From the NCBI GenBank assembly GCA_025928545.1, contig JAICJH010000001.1, forward strand, positions 124,001-188,000: 64,000 bases of DNA, given 5' to 3'. The notes beneath the pieces were generated by a model, which did not search any database, was not told the origin of the DNA, and saw only the letters and a program-made list of their open reading frames with translations. Positions 9,369 to 18,327 of the stretch are shown one piece after another (position 1 is the stretch's first letter; the number at the start of each line of letters is the position of its first letter). The stretch comes from Bryobacteraceae bacterium. GTDB lineage: Bacteria > Acidobacteriota > Terriglobia > Bryobacterales > Bryobacteraceae. A program made the position numbers and the translations under genes.

Positions 9369-9531
9369 AACGACGCCGCGTGTGGCATCGGGCGGAGATT
9401 GGCCGCCAGATGGCGGGGCCACGGCGTGGAAACATGCCCGGAAACTGATCAGAGATACGTCCCGGCTGTTGTGATCCTTTGTCGCAGGAAACGCGCCTAC
9501 AAGCGCCGTTGCAGCGAGTACTAGGGCGCTT

Positions 9532-12291
9532 TCAACACGAAAGGATGCCTGCGAAAAGAGAGGTGACTCCGTGACGAACCTTGCTCTCCAACTCGTCCGA
9601 TGTCGGCGTCCGCAGAGATTCGCAGAGCGCGCCTTCTTGTGTTTGCAGGTTTTCCACGATTGCGCGGCTGTCGCCGTCTGGGCCCTTCCGAATCCCAGAG
9701 CGGAAAATGGCACGAAGCAACAAACCGCGTGACTCGTCCGTTTCCTCCCGACATGAATCAGCGGTGATCAGATAAGCGTGGAGCGACTGGCCTATCTCGG
9801 TCCATAATCCTGACGTATCTCGTCGGAGCGTCTGCTTCAAGAAAACAAGAGCACCGAATGCGCCTGTAGAAAGGCCATTGGGAAGAGGGATTCCATCGGG
9901 CCAGCGAAGCCAGGCTGCCCCCGCAAACTGGGCCGGAAAAGCAATCTTCCGAAGGATCTCAGCAGCCTCGGGTCGATTCAATCCAAACTTCGGCGTCGGA
10001 TTACCGTCCGGACCATAGACTAACGCGTCCGAGTGTTCATCGAAAAGAAAAGCTTGTCCGCCCGGAAAACAGTACACCTTTGCGTCTTCTTCTATGCGGT
10101 TCACGGCCGCCCCACTTCGCCGAAAGCGGGTTGTCTTGTGTCCGGGTTCGGGAACCGCGTCGCCGTATTGCTCATAGAAGGCGCCAATGTCATCCCACTG
10201 CAGCAAACCTGAATTCTGTGATTGAATCGACCGTTGCTGATCGCCAAACCGGTCATGAAACCGTTTCCATGCCTGAAAGCCGTTCTGCACCATGGTCGCC
10301 AGCCGCTCCTGGTCCGCATCGCTAAATGGAGAAGCTGAATTGTTGAGCATGAGATCCTGCAATTCATCCTGGGAGACGAGACACATCACCCGGCTGAAAA
10401 CCGCCTCAAACCGCTCAGGCTCTACCAACGTTCTAGTGATGAGCTTTAACTTTTCACGGGCGATCCGGAACGCGTCGGCTTCGCGACTGTCTTCGACCAC
10501 AACGGTGTCTACGATGATTGTTTCTCTCGATCCAAACCTGTGTACTCGGCCAACACGCTGTTCCATATCCATGGGATTCCACGGCACATCGATGTGAATT
10601 AGCCGCCGGGATACCTGTAGGTTGATACCCTCGCCGCCCGCCCTGGACGAAACCAGAAATTGGGGTCCATCCAAGCGTTTGAATGCCGCCACCTGCTCTT
10701 GGCGTTGCATGTCGTCTTGTCCGCCGATAATCATGGCTGGTGCCCGGCCCGTCGCTCGCTCTAAAAAGCGCGCGAGCGCAGACACAGTTTCGATGGGCTG
10801 AGCGAATAAAACTGCTTTTTCCCCCGCGACGCCCGCGAGCAGTTGGTTCCAAATGATCAGCCACTTGTCATCACCTGCCTTACAAACCAGATCGATTCCC
10901 TGCGAGATCAGGCTCTTGAGGCCAGCAGCCGAGCCTATATCGCGTGGATCGCCGGGAATGAAATCTTCAATGTCATCCACGTCGTCATCTCGATCCTGCC
11001 GGTCTATCTCAGCGTAGATTCGCTGATAGAGAGCATCTACAGCCTCGTCCTGCGAACCGAGCCTATATGGGCGAAGGGCAGCAAGCGCGTCGCGCAGAGT
11101 TGGATCGGAAGCCTTCCAATTTGCGCGAATGGCTTGTCTTGTCAAATACCCGAGGCCTGCCTGAGGGCTCGAAGCGGCCCACTGCATCGCCTGCGCACAA
11201 CGCCAGCCCGTGGCGCGGCGGCGAGCCTGCCCCATGGACGATTCGCGAGACGGCCGGTAGAAATCATGAATCGCATCCATCCAGGCGCGATGCTGTGGAC
11301 CAAGATTTACTATTAGTGGTTCGTTTACCTGACGGTTCGGAAAGACCGGATTTCCGTCCCAATCCCGAATATCGTCTTTGGTCCGGTAGATCACCCGGCC
11401 CGTAAGCATGCGGGAGTCCTCACCAGCGGATTTGAGCAAGTTCAGCAGATTCTCAAATCGGGTCTGATGCCCCTGATGTGGAGTACCGCTCATCAGAATT
11501 ACTCGTCCGTTGGTGCCCTGTCGTTCGATCAGTGCCTGGACAAGCTTATACGCCTGACTTGGTTTGCCACCATCCTGCTCCCAGGCAGACAAATGATGGC
11601 ACTCATCAACAATGATTACGTCCCACGGCTTCGACTCGGCGATGCTGTCGAAATGCCCTCTATGCACAGCTCGGTGAATCGAAGCCACGACCATGCTGTC
11701 TGTCAGTCGGGCATCGGCACCCTGCGCAGACCAGCGCCGGAAGGGTAGGTTCAAACGATCAAACTCCGTCAGAACGTTGTTTACCAGCCGCGCCGGGGCC
11801 AAATAAAGGATCCGCAGCTCTGGGCGCTGATCCAGCAGCGCACGAACAATTAATCCAGCCTCGACGGTCTTACCCAATCCGACTTCGTCTGCAATCATTA
11901 CCCGCCGAAGGGATTCGTGTTGTAGAACGTGCTGGACCAGACTGACTTGGTGAGACAGTGTTTCGACCTCGCGAGCATCCATACGCCGCTGCGGATCTTC
12001 GCAGATGAGAAAATGCGCCTGGAGTCTGCCCACACTTCTGCGGCTTTGAGAGGGCCAATTCTCACCGGCTGGCAGCGCCATCAAGAGCGATGCCGGCGAC
12101 GTTAAGGCTCGGACGCGGCTCGCCTGTAGGCCAACCTCCACGCATCCATCCGTCGTCTCCTGATCCGACCAAAAACGTCGGGGCGGAGCGACAATGTCGA
12201 TAGCATCCAGACCGAAGTCGTCGTACTCACGTAACAGCGCATACGGCAGATTCGATTCGGGCTTCAACAACAAACATCCTGTTTTCATCAT
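9532..12291 (-). CDS. SNF2-family DEAD/DEAH helicase/translocase of putative defence island
   Basis: 919 residues. The helicase motifs are in order: motif I ADEVGLGKT (134-142), motif II DECHH (229-233), motif III MSGTPHQG (267-274), motif V SSRAGGEGINLQ (548-559), motif VI QRVGRVHRFG (578-587). This is the superfamily 2 SNF2/RapA-like architecture: an ATP-driven double-strand DNA translocase rather than a strand-separating helicase. DrmD of DISARM and RapA are family relatives. The C-terminal third (about 650-919) has no motif I recognise; no nuclease or methylase motif was seen. The start overlaps the stop of the upstream dynamin-like gene (TAATGATG), so translation is coupled; the second ATG (12288) could also be used. 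Probably acts on DNA together with the GTPase. Confidence 0.88.
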   Translation of the reverse strand: MMKTGCLLLKPESNLPYALLREYDDFGLDAIDIVAPPRRFWSDQETTDGCVEVGLQASRVRALTSPASLLMALPAGENWPSQSRRSVGRLQAHFLICEDPQRRMDAREVETLSHQVSLVQHVLQHESLRRVMIADEVGLGKTVEAGLIVRALLDQRPELRILYLAPARLVNNVLTEFDRLNLPFRRWSAQGADARLTDSMVVASIHRAVHRGHFDSIAESKPWDVIIVDECHHLSAWEQDGGKPSQAYKLVQALIERQGTNGRVILMSGTPHQGHQTRFENLLNLLKSAGEDSRMLTGRVIYRTKDDIRDWDGNPVFPNRQVNEPLIVNLGPQHRAWMDAIHDFYRPSRESSMGQARRRATGWRCAQAMQWAASSPQAGLGYLTRQAIRANWKASDPTLRDALAALRPYRLGSQDEAVDALYQRIYAEIDRQDRDDDVDDIEDFIPGDPRDIGSAAGLKSLISQGIDLVCKAGDDKWLIIWNQLLAGVAGEKAVLFAQPIETVSALARFLERATGRAPAMIIGGQDDMQRQEQVAAFKRLDGPQFLVSSRAGGEGINLQVSRRLIHIDVPWNPMDMEQRVGRVHRFGSRETIIVDTVVVEDSREADAFRIAREKLKLITRTLVEPERFEAVFSRVMCLVSQDELQDLMLNNSASPFSDADQERLATMVQNGFQAWKRFHDRFGDQQRSIQSQNSGLLQWDDIGAFYEQYGDAVPEPGHKTTRFRRSGAAVNRIEEDAKVYCFPGGQAFLFDEHSDALVYGPDGNPTPKFGLNRPEAAEILRKIAFPAQFAGAAWLRWPDGIPLPNGLSTGAFGALVFLKQTLRRDTSGLWTEIGQSLHAYLITADSCREETDESRGLLLRAIFRSGIRKGPDGDSRAIVENLQTQEGALCESLRTPTSDELESKVRHGVTSLFAGILSC

Positions 12292-14663
12292 TATGCACCG
12301 GCTGTCGCAGTCTGAACCCCTGGGACATTTCGCAAGAGCGCAGCTGTCTGCTCCAGAATTGGTTTTCGCTTTTGCGCATCACTCCGCAATCTATACTGTT
12401 CCTGGGAAGCAACAATCGCCTCAGCCATCGCTTCCAAAGGATTCTGATGCTCCTGTAGCGTCTGCAGAATTTCCTGCTCGACTTCTCCGAAGAACCTGGT
12501 CAGAATACGCAAGGCAGGTTTTTCGGCCGCGTCAGGTATTTCGTCAGCTAATTGCTCGAAAAGCGCGAGAATCCGATTTTTCACTCCCGGGCCAACATCT
12601 GCATTGTCATCGACAAACCGTTTGCACTTCATTCGGATGGGCCCGTCAATCGCATTGATCAAATCAGTCGAATTCTTCTCTCTGACCTCCTTAATCATCT
12701 CTCGTCCGACGGTCTTCAGTCGCGCAGCATCGATCCTGATACTTTCCTTCTGTGCTTCAACCACGCTTTGTTGCACGCGGGCACCCTGTTCTCTTGCCCA
12801 TGCAGCGGTTTCCTCGACAAGCCCATAGCACTGGTCGGCATACTCATTCGTCCGCTTTCGAATATCTTTCAGGATCTCTTGTCCCCACGCTTCCGCGAGT
12901 GGCTCTTCGCAACGCAATGCGAACTCTTGTTGCAAATTGACGTCGGTCGCTCCAGAGAACCTGCCACCCTTTCGAACCGATGCTCGCAGGGTCGCCCAGT
13001 GAGCCGTTCCAAGTCGCCTGAGGTATTTGCCGATTTGATTCCTCGACCGCTCTTTGCCGGACTTGACCAAGTCCGATATCCGCTGCGGTGCGGTTTGGCG
13101 CAGAAACTCCCGATACTGCCCCTGCAGCGTTGCAAACTTGGTCCGCAGGGGCCGAATAAAAGTTTCCAGATCCTTTCGAAGTTGCTCAATTTCCTCCGCG
13201 AGATGCGCTTCGTCCGTCCACTGCGCCTCCACAAGCCTAATCTCGGATACGGTTCCATCCCTCAGCGATTGAAAGTACGTTTCCACTCTACTCGCCCGCT
13301 CCAGTTCCTGAGTTGCACGGATCTCGCCGAGTGACGTTGCGATGGCGGGGATATTCGTCTCGCCTACATCCTGAAGTCGCGCCCCGTCATCAGAAACCAG
13401 CGCCTCAAATTCAACAGCAGAAACTGGATGGACGCGGAGAGTCTGAAGCAATTTGTCGATTACTTCCTGCTTCGCATGGTGTAACTCGCCGTCGTCTTTC
13501 CAAAGGGCTTCTAGTTCGTTCCGGAGCTGATTTCTGATAAAAGGGACCATCTCTTCGCAGACTGCGGCGAAGTGCGCAGCGAATGTTCGGCTCTTATCGG
13601 CAAGTCGACGGGTGCGTGCAATATCGTCCACCTTGGTGATTGCAATTAATAGAACTGGATTCCCTTCGGGCTCATCGGACGTATGAAGGAGCCGCGTTAG
13701 AAACTCACTCTGCCGCAGCAGCATCGCCACAGGTTCCGTAACTCCCCGATGGTCGACAACAAGCACAAGAACCTTTGCACTCTCCCGGATGAACTTCCGA
13801 GTGATCTCAGGTCGGGGATCGCCAATCACCCCCAAACCCGGAAGATCCACCAAAGTCACACCCGATTGAAGCAGAGGCGAGTTCCACCAAACTGTAGCTT
13901 TTCGGATGAGGGGCGCAAGAAAACCGCAGGCATGATCGTTCAGAACCGAAGCCAGTTCAGCCGGGGTTCCTTCACGAACAAATCGTTCACCTCTCTTGGC
14001 CAAGGTGAGAGCGGTCCGTATTCTCCCAATCCGTTCGGCGTCCTCATGGTTTGCCTGTGTTGCCCATGGACGGCCGTGACCCAGCGCGTCCCGGAGTCCG
14101 TCGACGAGGTATCGAATCGTCACATCGGAAGACTGCTTCCCGGTGATAAGCAGTTCCGCAACGCTCTTCGTATCGCGACGCTGGCGTTCGCGGGTACTCA
14201 GTTCATCCTCCTCCGGTTCCGTGAGCATATCGATGAACAGAGTCTCGCCTTCCTCGTCAGTCAACTCCGCCAAGTGCTCTCCGGGAGCTCCCAACTCGAA
14301 TTTCCAGGAATTCTCCAAGCCGAACACCAACTGATTCAAGCGTTCGCGGCTGTGGTATTCGGCTTCGATTTTCGGGCTCGCGCCGTAGCGCACTGTGAGT
14401 GCCTGCGCCGTGAGTGGTCCAACGCCCCCCGACGGGACTACAGCTTGGCCGCCACCAGTGAGAGCGTTTATCAGGGTACTCTTCCCGACGCCCGAATTAC
14501 CAAGGAAGCAAACGGAAAGCTCGTCGCCCATCAGGGAGTCTGCCTTTTGGAGGCGTGCGCAATCTCGGTCGAACTCCTCAACTTTTTCGGCACAATGCCG
14601 CTCAAGAAAAGGCTTGGCCTGTGTTTTATACCAATGCACTAGACTTTGCGCACTCTTCGTCAT
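12291..14663 (-). CDS. Dynamin-like large GTPase of putative defence island
   Basis: 790 residues from ATG 14663, chosen because GAGAGGAG lies 8 bases upstream; an in-frame ATG at 14720 has no SD and adds 19 unlikely residues. GTPase motifs: G1 GNSGVGKST (55-63), G2 region VGPLTAQ with T85, G3 DLPGLG (273-278), G4 TKVD (343-346). The long G2-G3 spacing, the size and the helical coiled C-terminal half (about 480-770, many E/R/Q) fit bacterial dynamin-like proteins. No clear transmembrane segment is visible. Known bacterial dynamins remodel membranes, and some act in phage defence; pairing with a DNA translocase is unusual. The stop overlaps the helicase start by one base. The next upstream gene is 309 bases away, so this pair may have its own promoter. 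Confidence 0.87.
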   Translation of the reverse strand: MTKSAQSLVHWYKTQAKPFLERHCAEKVEEFDRDCARLQKADSLMGDELSVCFLGNSGVGKSTLINALTGGGQAVVPSGGVGPLTAQALTVRYGASPKIEAEYHSRERLNQLVFGLENSWKFELGAPGEHLAELTDEEGETLFIDMLTEPEEDELSTRERQRRDTKSVAELLITGKQSSDVTIRYLVDGLRDALGHGRPWATQANHEDAERIGRIRTALTLAKRGERFVREGTPAELASVLNDHACGFLAPLIRKATVWWNSPLLQSGVTLVDLPGLGVIGDPRPEITRKFIRESAKVLVLVVDHRGVTEPVAMLLRQSEFLTRLLHTSDEPEGNPVLLIAITKVDDIARTRRLADKSRTFAAHFAAVCEEMVPFIRNQLRNELEALWKDDGELHHAKQEVIDKLLQTLRVHPVSAVEFEALVSDDGARLQDVGETNIPAIATSLGEIRATQELERASRVETYFQSLRDGTVSEIRLVEAQWTDEAHLAEEIEQLRKDLETFIRPLRTKFATLQGQYREFLRQTAPQRISDLVKSGKERSRNQIGKYLRRLGTAHWATLRASVRKGGRFSGATDVNLQQEFALRCEEPLAEAWGQEILKDIRKRTNEYADQCYGLVEETAAWAREQGARVQQSVVEAQKESIRIDAARLKTVGREMIKEVREKNSTDLINAIDGPIRMKCKRFVDDNADVGPGVKNRILALFEQLADEIPDAAEKPALRILTRFFGEVEQEILQTLQEHQNPLEAMAEAIVASQEQYRLRSDAQKRKPILEQTAALLRNVPGVQTATAGA

Positions 14664-14701
14664 GCGGTACACTCCTCTCGATTCGTAACAGCTTCCGGGA
14701 A

Positions 14702-14720
14702 ATGGTTCTCTAGAAACCAT
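14702..14720. promoter_or_regulatory. Inverted repeat centred on TCTAGA upstream of dynamin-like gene
   Basis: ATGGTT (14702-14707) and AACCAT (14715-14720) flank CTCTAGA. The site lies 39-57 bases before the GTPase start codon, where an operator could overlap promoter or leader. Confidence 0.25.
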
Positions 14721-14839
14721 TTGCGATTGGAAGTATTAGCCGACAGCCGATTTTTTGATTGGAACACAGCCCGTCGGTCCGTTACATTGGTCTCACCTTT
14801 TGCGCGAGCAACGCGAGCAACTCAACAAAAGCATCGGCT

Positions 14840-14857
14840 TCCGACTTGGAAGTCGGA
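14840..14857. promoter_or_regulatory. Perfect inverted repeat, candidate operator or terminator stem
   Basis: TCCGACTT (14840-14847) and AAGTCGGA (14850-14857) are perfectly complementary with a 2-base centre. It sits 177-194 bases upstream of the dynamin-like gene start on its strand. A T-run does not directly follow, so a dimeric repressor site seems as likely as a terminator. Confidence 0.35.
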
Positions 14858-14972
14858 CATGTCTGTGTGTTGCCCTCATTTGCAGCGTCGAATCCAGTGA
14901 AGCTAAGTAGTGTGCGTTCAGACATTCAGCCGCGGAAGAGCCGATTGTACAGCCTCAGAATGTGCGACGTGC

Positions 14973-15929
14973 TCAAGCGGCACAAACCTTAGGGCTTCGG
15001 TATTCGAGTGCCTTGGCCGAAAACTCGGTGCTGAAAGCAACTTCGGCTTGCAGGTGCTGCTCCGAAACGGATTCGAAATTATACGTCGCTCTTCTCCACA
15101 AATCGGGCCCTTCAAGAATCGCAAGCCCGGCATCGGTCTTGAGATTCCATGATTGATCAAACCGAAAATAGCGGTAATGATATCGAGCAGCAAAAACGGA
15201 ATCTTCAGCGAGATACAAGGTGAGGGTGTACCCAGCTGGCAGCAAATGCCCGATTGCCGTTTCTATGGCTAATCTTACATCCGATTGCGTACCGTATTCG
15301 CTCCCCTCTTTGGCGAAACCAGTGTAGAGTCTCAACTGGGTTTCCCGATTTTTTTTAGGGAGGCGATCGAGCAAGCTGAGCAAGCCGCTCCGCCTTTCAG
15401 CCTTGCACGTCAGGAGATCGCGGCCCGCGTATCTGTCCATGATTGTCATGGTGTCAGCATGTTGTACGAGCCGCGAAAAACAGATATCCCAAATCTTATC
15501 GCAGGATGTTCGCTCCGGGAACTCGCCCGCACGCGTCTCCCACAATCCCTTCACAACTTCTGACAGGTTGAGGCAGTCGATGCGGCAGGCCTCGCAGCCG
15601 AGTTCTTCGTCTTTGACAGCCACGATATCCTTCAGCCCCTTTCCTATGAACCAATCTGTGCTTACTAATGACAACTGAACTTGCTTGACAAGACTCGCCA
15701 GCGGCCCAACAAACTGACGTCGGTTAACCGCGAATGCGACGGCTTCTTGCCATCTTTTTCTTTGGTTCTGAGGTAAGCAGCCGACAGCTGCCGCGAAGGG
15801 TTGAGGAACGACTAGAATTCCGTGCTCACGCCAAAAACGGATCACTAGGTCTGTCTGGGACAAACGCATCGCAGGATCGATATGTAATAGCGCCAGGGCC
15901 TCTGGTTGCACAGTAAATCTGGCAATCAC
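14973..15929 (-). CDS. ATPase-associated protein with PLD-like C-terminal features (island)
   Basis: 318 residues starting at GTG 15929, which overlaps the ATPase stop as GTGA, so the two are co-translated. I do not recognise a named family with confidence. The N-terminal part (1-105) is helical with RFWREHGILVVPQPF. The middle has a Cys cluster (C112, C115, C119). From about 150 the pattern H-A-D-T-M-T-I-M-D-R-Y (157-167) and, near 248-270, R-Y-H-Y-R-Y-F-R-F-D with W261 and DAGLAI recall the strand-His-x-Arg and G-L-D-I segments of PLD-fold domains paired with ATPases (weak inference). It is probably the effector or partner of the DUF3696-type ATPase. No signal peptide or membrane segment. 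Confidence 0.72.
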   Translation of the reverse strand: MIARFTVQPEALALLHIDPAMRLSQTDLVIRFWREHGILVVPQPFAAAVGCLPQNQRKRWQEAVAFAVNRRQFVGPLASLVKQVQLSLVSTDWFIGKGLKDIVAVKDEELGCEACRIDCLNLSEVVKGLWETRAGEFPERTSCDKIWDICFSRLVQHADTMTIMDRYAGRDLLTCKAERRSGLLSLLDRLPKKNRETQLRLYTGFAKEGSEYGTQSDVRLAIETAIGHLLPAGYTLTLYLAEDSVFAARYHYRYFRFDQSWNLKTDAGLAILEGPDLWRRATYNFESVSEQHLQAEVAFSTEFSAKALEYRSPKVCAA

Positions 15930-17410
15930 GATTGCACCGGAAACATTTCTCGATAGGATTCCTCAAAAAATCCGTCGGGCCACTCGTCCACAAACTCTCC
16001 GGACGAATCCATTCGCAAACGCGAGATCGCGGCTCCATTCCGGCCGGCGGGTTGCACATACAAAACAGAAACAGCGTTCGGTTCGAGCTTACCTTCGCGT
16101 ATCCGCCGCTGCAAACGAAGAATAAGCGCTTCGCTATGGGTTTCGACAATCCACTGATTGCCGGTTGGTCTTGACCTTGCTGCTGACCGGTCAGCCGACA
16201 GGCGCGTTGTCGCAATAAGGAAATCTGCCAAATGCGCCTGCAAGCGTGGATGTAAATGAATTTCCGGCTGTTCAACGCATATAACCTGTCCAACCGAAAT
16301 CAAGCCCTGAACAACGATAGGCAGAAGTTGACCAATTCCAAAACCAACATCAGACGGCGCCACATCGACTAGCGACCGCGAATCGGTCAGAGTCATGGTC
16401 ACCAGTTCTCCCATCACATCATCCGCCAATAGTTTTGTTTTGAGCGTGTAAGGGATCTCGAATTTGCCGAACCATTGATTGATCAAACGCGTGAGTGGTG
16501 CTGCACGCCTGTGAATAACTTGTGAGGTGAACTGCCCCGCACGGCCCACCGTTGACTCATTCCGCCCTGAAATCAGATAGTGCCGTTCAGGTGCCTCCCG
16601 TAGCGGTCCGAGGTATTGAATATTCTTGATCAATTCCGTTAGCTCCGAATTCACTCCTTCCATCGGAGACGCGGCACCGCCAAGATACCGCTGGTAGCTC
16701 CAGAATTCTTCAGATCTGGCTGATGCTTTCTTCGGTATGAGCCGCGACGGCAGGAGGCCCCCACCCGCCATACACGCATCGGCAAGGAATTGTTTGACCT
16801 GTTCTCGTTCAAGATGGGGCCGAATCCCGGGCAAAGGCCGCCTCTCGGCGCGCTCTACAAAATATGCGCTCAACGATTCAACGGATGATTCATCTGCCCA
16901 TTCAAACAGAGCATTCGGTATTATCTCGTCCACATCTTCGTCTGGAACCGAGATCATCCGCTTCAGAGCAATTCGAAAATCAGACTCGCCCGACAACTCC
17001 ATTACGACATCACTTAGTATCGGCGAGCCACTTCCGGCCGCGGCATCCTCGGATCGGAAAACCATCCTGGCCGAACGAACTGCCAGAGGCGGAAACCTGA
17101 ATCTTGTAGGACGAATTTCCCTAGGCATGAGGCGCCCATCGAACGTCACCCCAATTGTGAGCGCCTTCTGCAAGTCATGCGAAAACAGAAGCGACCGAAA
17201 ACTCCCGAGGTCAATGAGATCGCCCCTCGGAATCAGCGAGAAGTCCTCGCCGCCGGACCTGCCGATCGATTGTTGTAAAAGCAACAGCGCCTGAATCAGC
17301 GAACTTTTCCCGCTGGAGTTCGGCCCATAGATGAGTGTGATGGGCGCGAGTTCTGGGGTTTGGGCTACGCCAAACGGCTTGAAGTTATGCACTTCCAGCG
17401 ATCTGATCAA
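15926..17410 (-). CDS. DUF3696-type ABC/AAA ATPase (OLD/RecF-like) of putative defence island
   Basis: 494 residues from TTG 17410, preceded by GAGGAG five bases upstream. Motifs: N-terminal strand SLEVHNFKPF, Walker A GPNSSGKSS (29-37), Q-loop LLLLQQS (42-48), ABC-signature-like GFGIGQ (356-361), Walker B VICVEQPEIHLHP (376-388), H-loop ETHSE (423-427). The last 50 residues (SVLYVQ ... FVDEWPDGFFEE) are the DUF3696-type tail. There is no TOPRIM nuclease domain at the C-terminus, unlike OLD nucleases and GajA, so nuclease or other output must come from a partner. Such ATPases act as dimeric sensors in several anti-phage systems. First gene of the island; no promoter could be pinned down. Confidence 0.88.
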   Translation of the reverse strand: MIRSLEVHNFKPFGVAQTPELAPITLIYGPNSSGKSSLIQALLLLQQSIGRSGGEDFSLIPRGDLIDLGSFRSLLFSHDLQKALTIGVTFDGRLMPREIRPTRFRFPPLAVRSARMVFRSEDAAAGSGSPILSDVVMELSGESDFRIALKRMISVPDEDVDEIIPNALFEWADESSVESLSAYFVERAERRPLPGIRPHLEREQVKQFLADACMAGGGLLPSRLIPKKASARSEEFWSYQRYLGGAASPMEGVNSELTELIKNIQYLGPLREAPERHYLISGRNESTVGRAGQFTSQVIHRRAAPLTRLINQWFGKFEIPYTLKTKLLADDVMGELVTMTLTDSRSLVDVAPSDVGFGIGQLLPIVVQGLISVGQVICVEQPEIHLHPRLQAHLADFLIATTRLSADRSAARSRPTGNQWIVETHSEALILRLQRRIREGKLEPNAVSVLYVQPAGRNGAAISRLRMDSSGEFVDEWPDGFFEESYREMFPVQS

Positions 17411-17530
17411 GATTGCTCCTCATCGCCGTTTGAGCACGACGACCAATCTGCAAGCGGATTCGGAATCTTAAGTTGCAGTGCAGACTTCGCTACAGTGTAT
17501 CGCGCAGACGGGAGTTATCCTGGAAAAAGT

Positions 17531-17549
17531 TCCGTCTTCAAGAGACGGA
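17531..17549 (-). terminator. Hairpin followed by T-run on minus strand
   Basis: TCCGTCT and AGACGGA form a perfect 7-bp stem with a 5-base loop. On the minus strand the stem is followed by ACTTTTTCC, a weak intrinsic terminator shape. It would insulate the island from transcription entering from the right. Confidence 0.4.
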
Positions 17550-17643
17550 GGTCGTGAATCCACAGGCAGGGCTTGACCCAGCGTCCTTAAATGGTTTCAT
17601 TTAACAAACAATTAAGGCAGTTATTTAGCAGTGCAATCAACCA

Positions 17644-17848
17644 TCATGAAAGGCATTCCCCGTCATCTGAATGCGGAAACAGCATCTCACCGCGATCCGA
17701 AATTTCTTTAAAGTGCTCGGGACGCGACACGCCGTGGTTCTCAATCCGGCATTCTCCGTTCGCGGCGAGCGCTATCTTTAACAGTTGTCGATATCCCCGA
17801 GCGTGCGTTCCTCTCGCGAAATAAATCGCGGGGCGAAGCCCTTTTTTC
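17644..17848 (-). CDS. Doubtful small ORF (67 aa)
   Basis: Reading frame MKKGLRPAIYFARG... ending HSDDGECLS. The codon choice looks coding-like and a terminator-like hairpin lies downstream at 17531-17549. There is no SD before the ATG, and the frame stays open upstream into Arg/Gly-rich sequence that looks non-coding. It may be the remnant of a decayed gene. No family recognised. Confidence 0.2.
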
Positions 17849-18302
17849 ATCCGAGTCCGGCGAATTTCAAAGAAACCCGAAATCTGAGTGACAGCAAAAT
17901 AAAATCCCCCTATCCGCCTGAACCCAAACGCCTTACCCGCAAAATCCCCCCTCCCCCAACCCCGATTTCTAGACACCATCATGTAGAGTCGAATCGGATA
18001 ATGACCATGCGACGCTCACAACCGATGAAAACCGCCTCCCCGAAACTCGCCGCCCCACCGACCGCGACGACCAAAACCACCTGGGCCATCCCCACCCACC
18101 CATCCAGTCCGTCGCCCCTCGCCCAAGAAGCAAAAAAAATGCCCGTACCAAGCGAACCCGCCACCCTGAACAAAACAAAGGAACTCCCAAAATTCACGAA
18201 CCCATTTAAAGGCCTGGCGAACCCGGGAAAACGCCCCCACCACCCCCTTTTGAGCCACCCGAACCCCATTCCGAACCCGCGCGAGGCCACCCGCCGAAAC
18301 CA

Positions 18303-18327
18303 CCCTGGCCCTCCCCAAACGTTCCCC
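18303..18327 (-). other. G-quadruplex motif
   Basis: On the minus strand four G-runs (GGGG, GGGG, GGG, GGG) are separated by loops of 7, 1 and 3 bases, which fits the canonical G3+N1-7 pattern. It lies about 30 bases upstream of the possible -10 box of the ABC operon, so it could influence its transcription. Sequence pattern only. Confidence 0.55.

Larger units (their letters stand above)
8327..9531. other. Gene-poor scar region with decayed sequence
   Basis: These 1,205 bases separate the epimerase-like gene from the four-gene island. They contain an inverted-repeat element (8963-9052) and a broken duplicate of the epimerase 3' end (9177-9368). Short overlapping frames occur at 8302-8760 on both strands, but none has a start supported by an SD or any recognisable domain. 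I read the region as debris of past insertion or recombination at the island boundary. Confidence 0.55.
14664..14972. other. Intergenic region between the two halves of the island, with two inverted repeats
   Basis: The 309 bases between the ATPase/partner pair and the GTPase/helicase pair hold a perfect 8-bp-arm inverted repeat at 14840-14857 and a 6-bp-arm repeat around TCTAGA at 14702-14720. No protein is supported. It probably carries the promoter and operator of the dynamin-helicase pair. Confidence 0.5.

Noticed and set aside
9532-12291. Assignment of the SNF2 gene to a DISARM system
   Set aside because: The other DISARM genes (methylase, DrmA/B/C) are absent and the neighbours are of different families.
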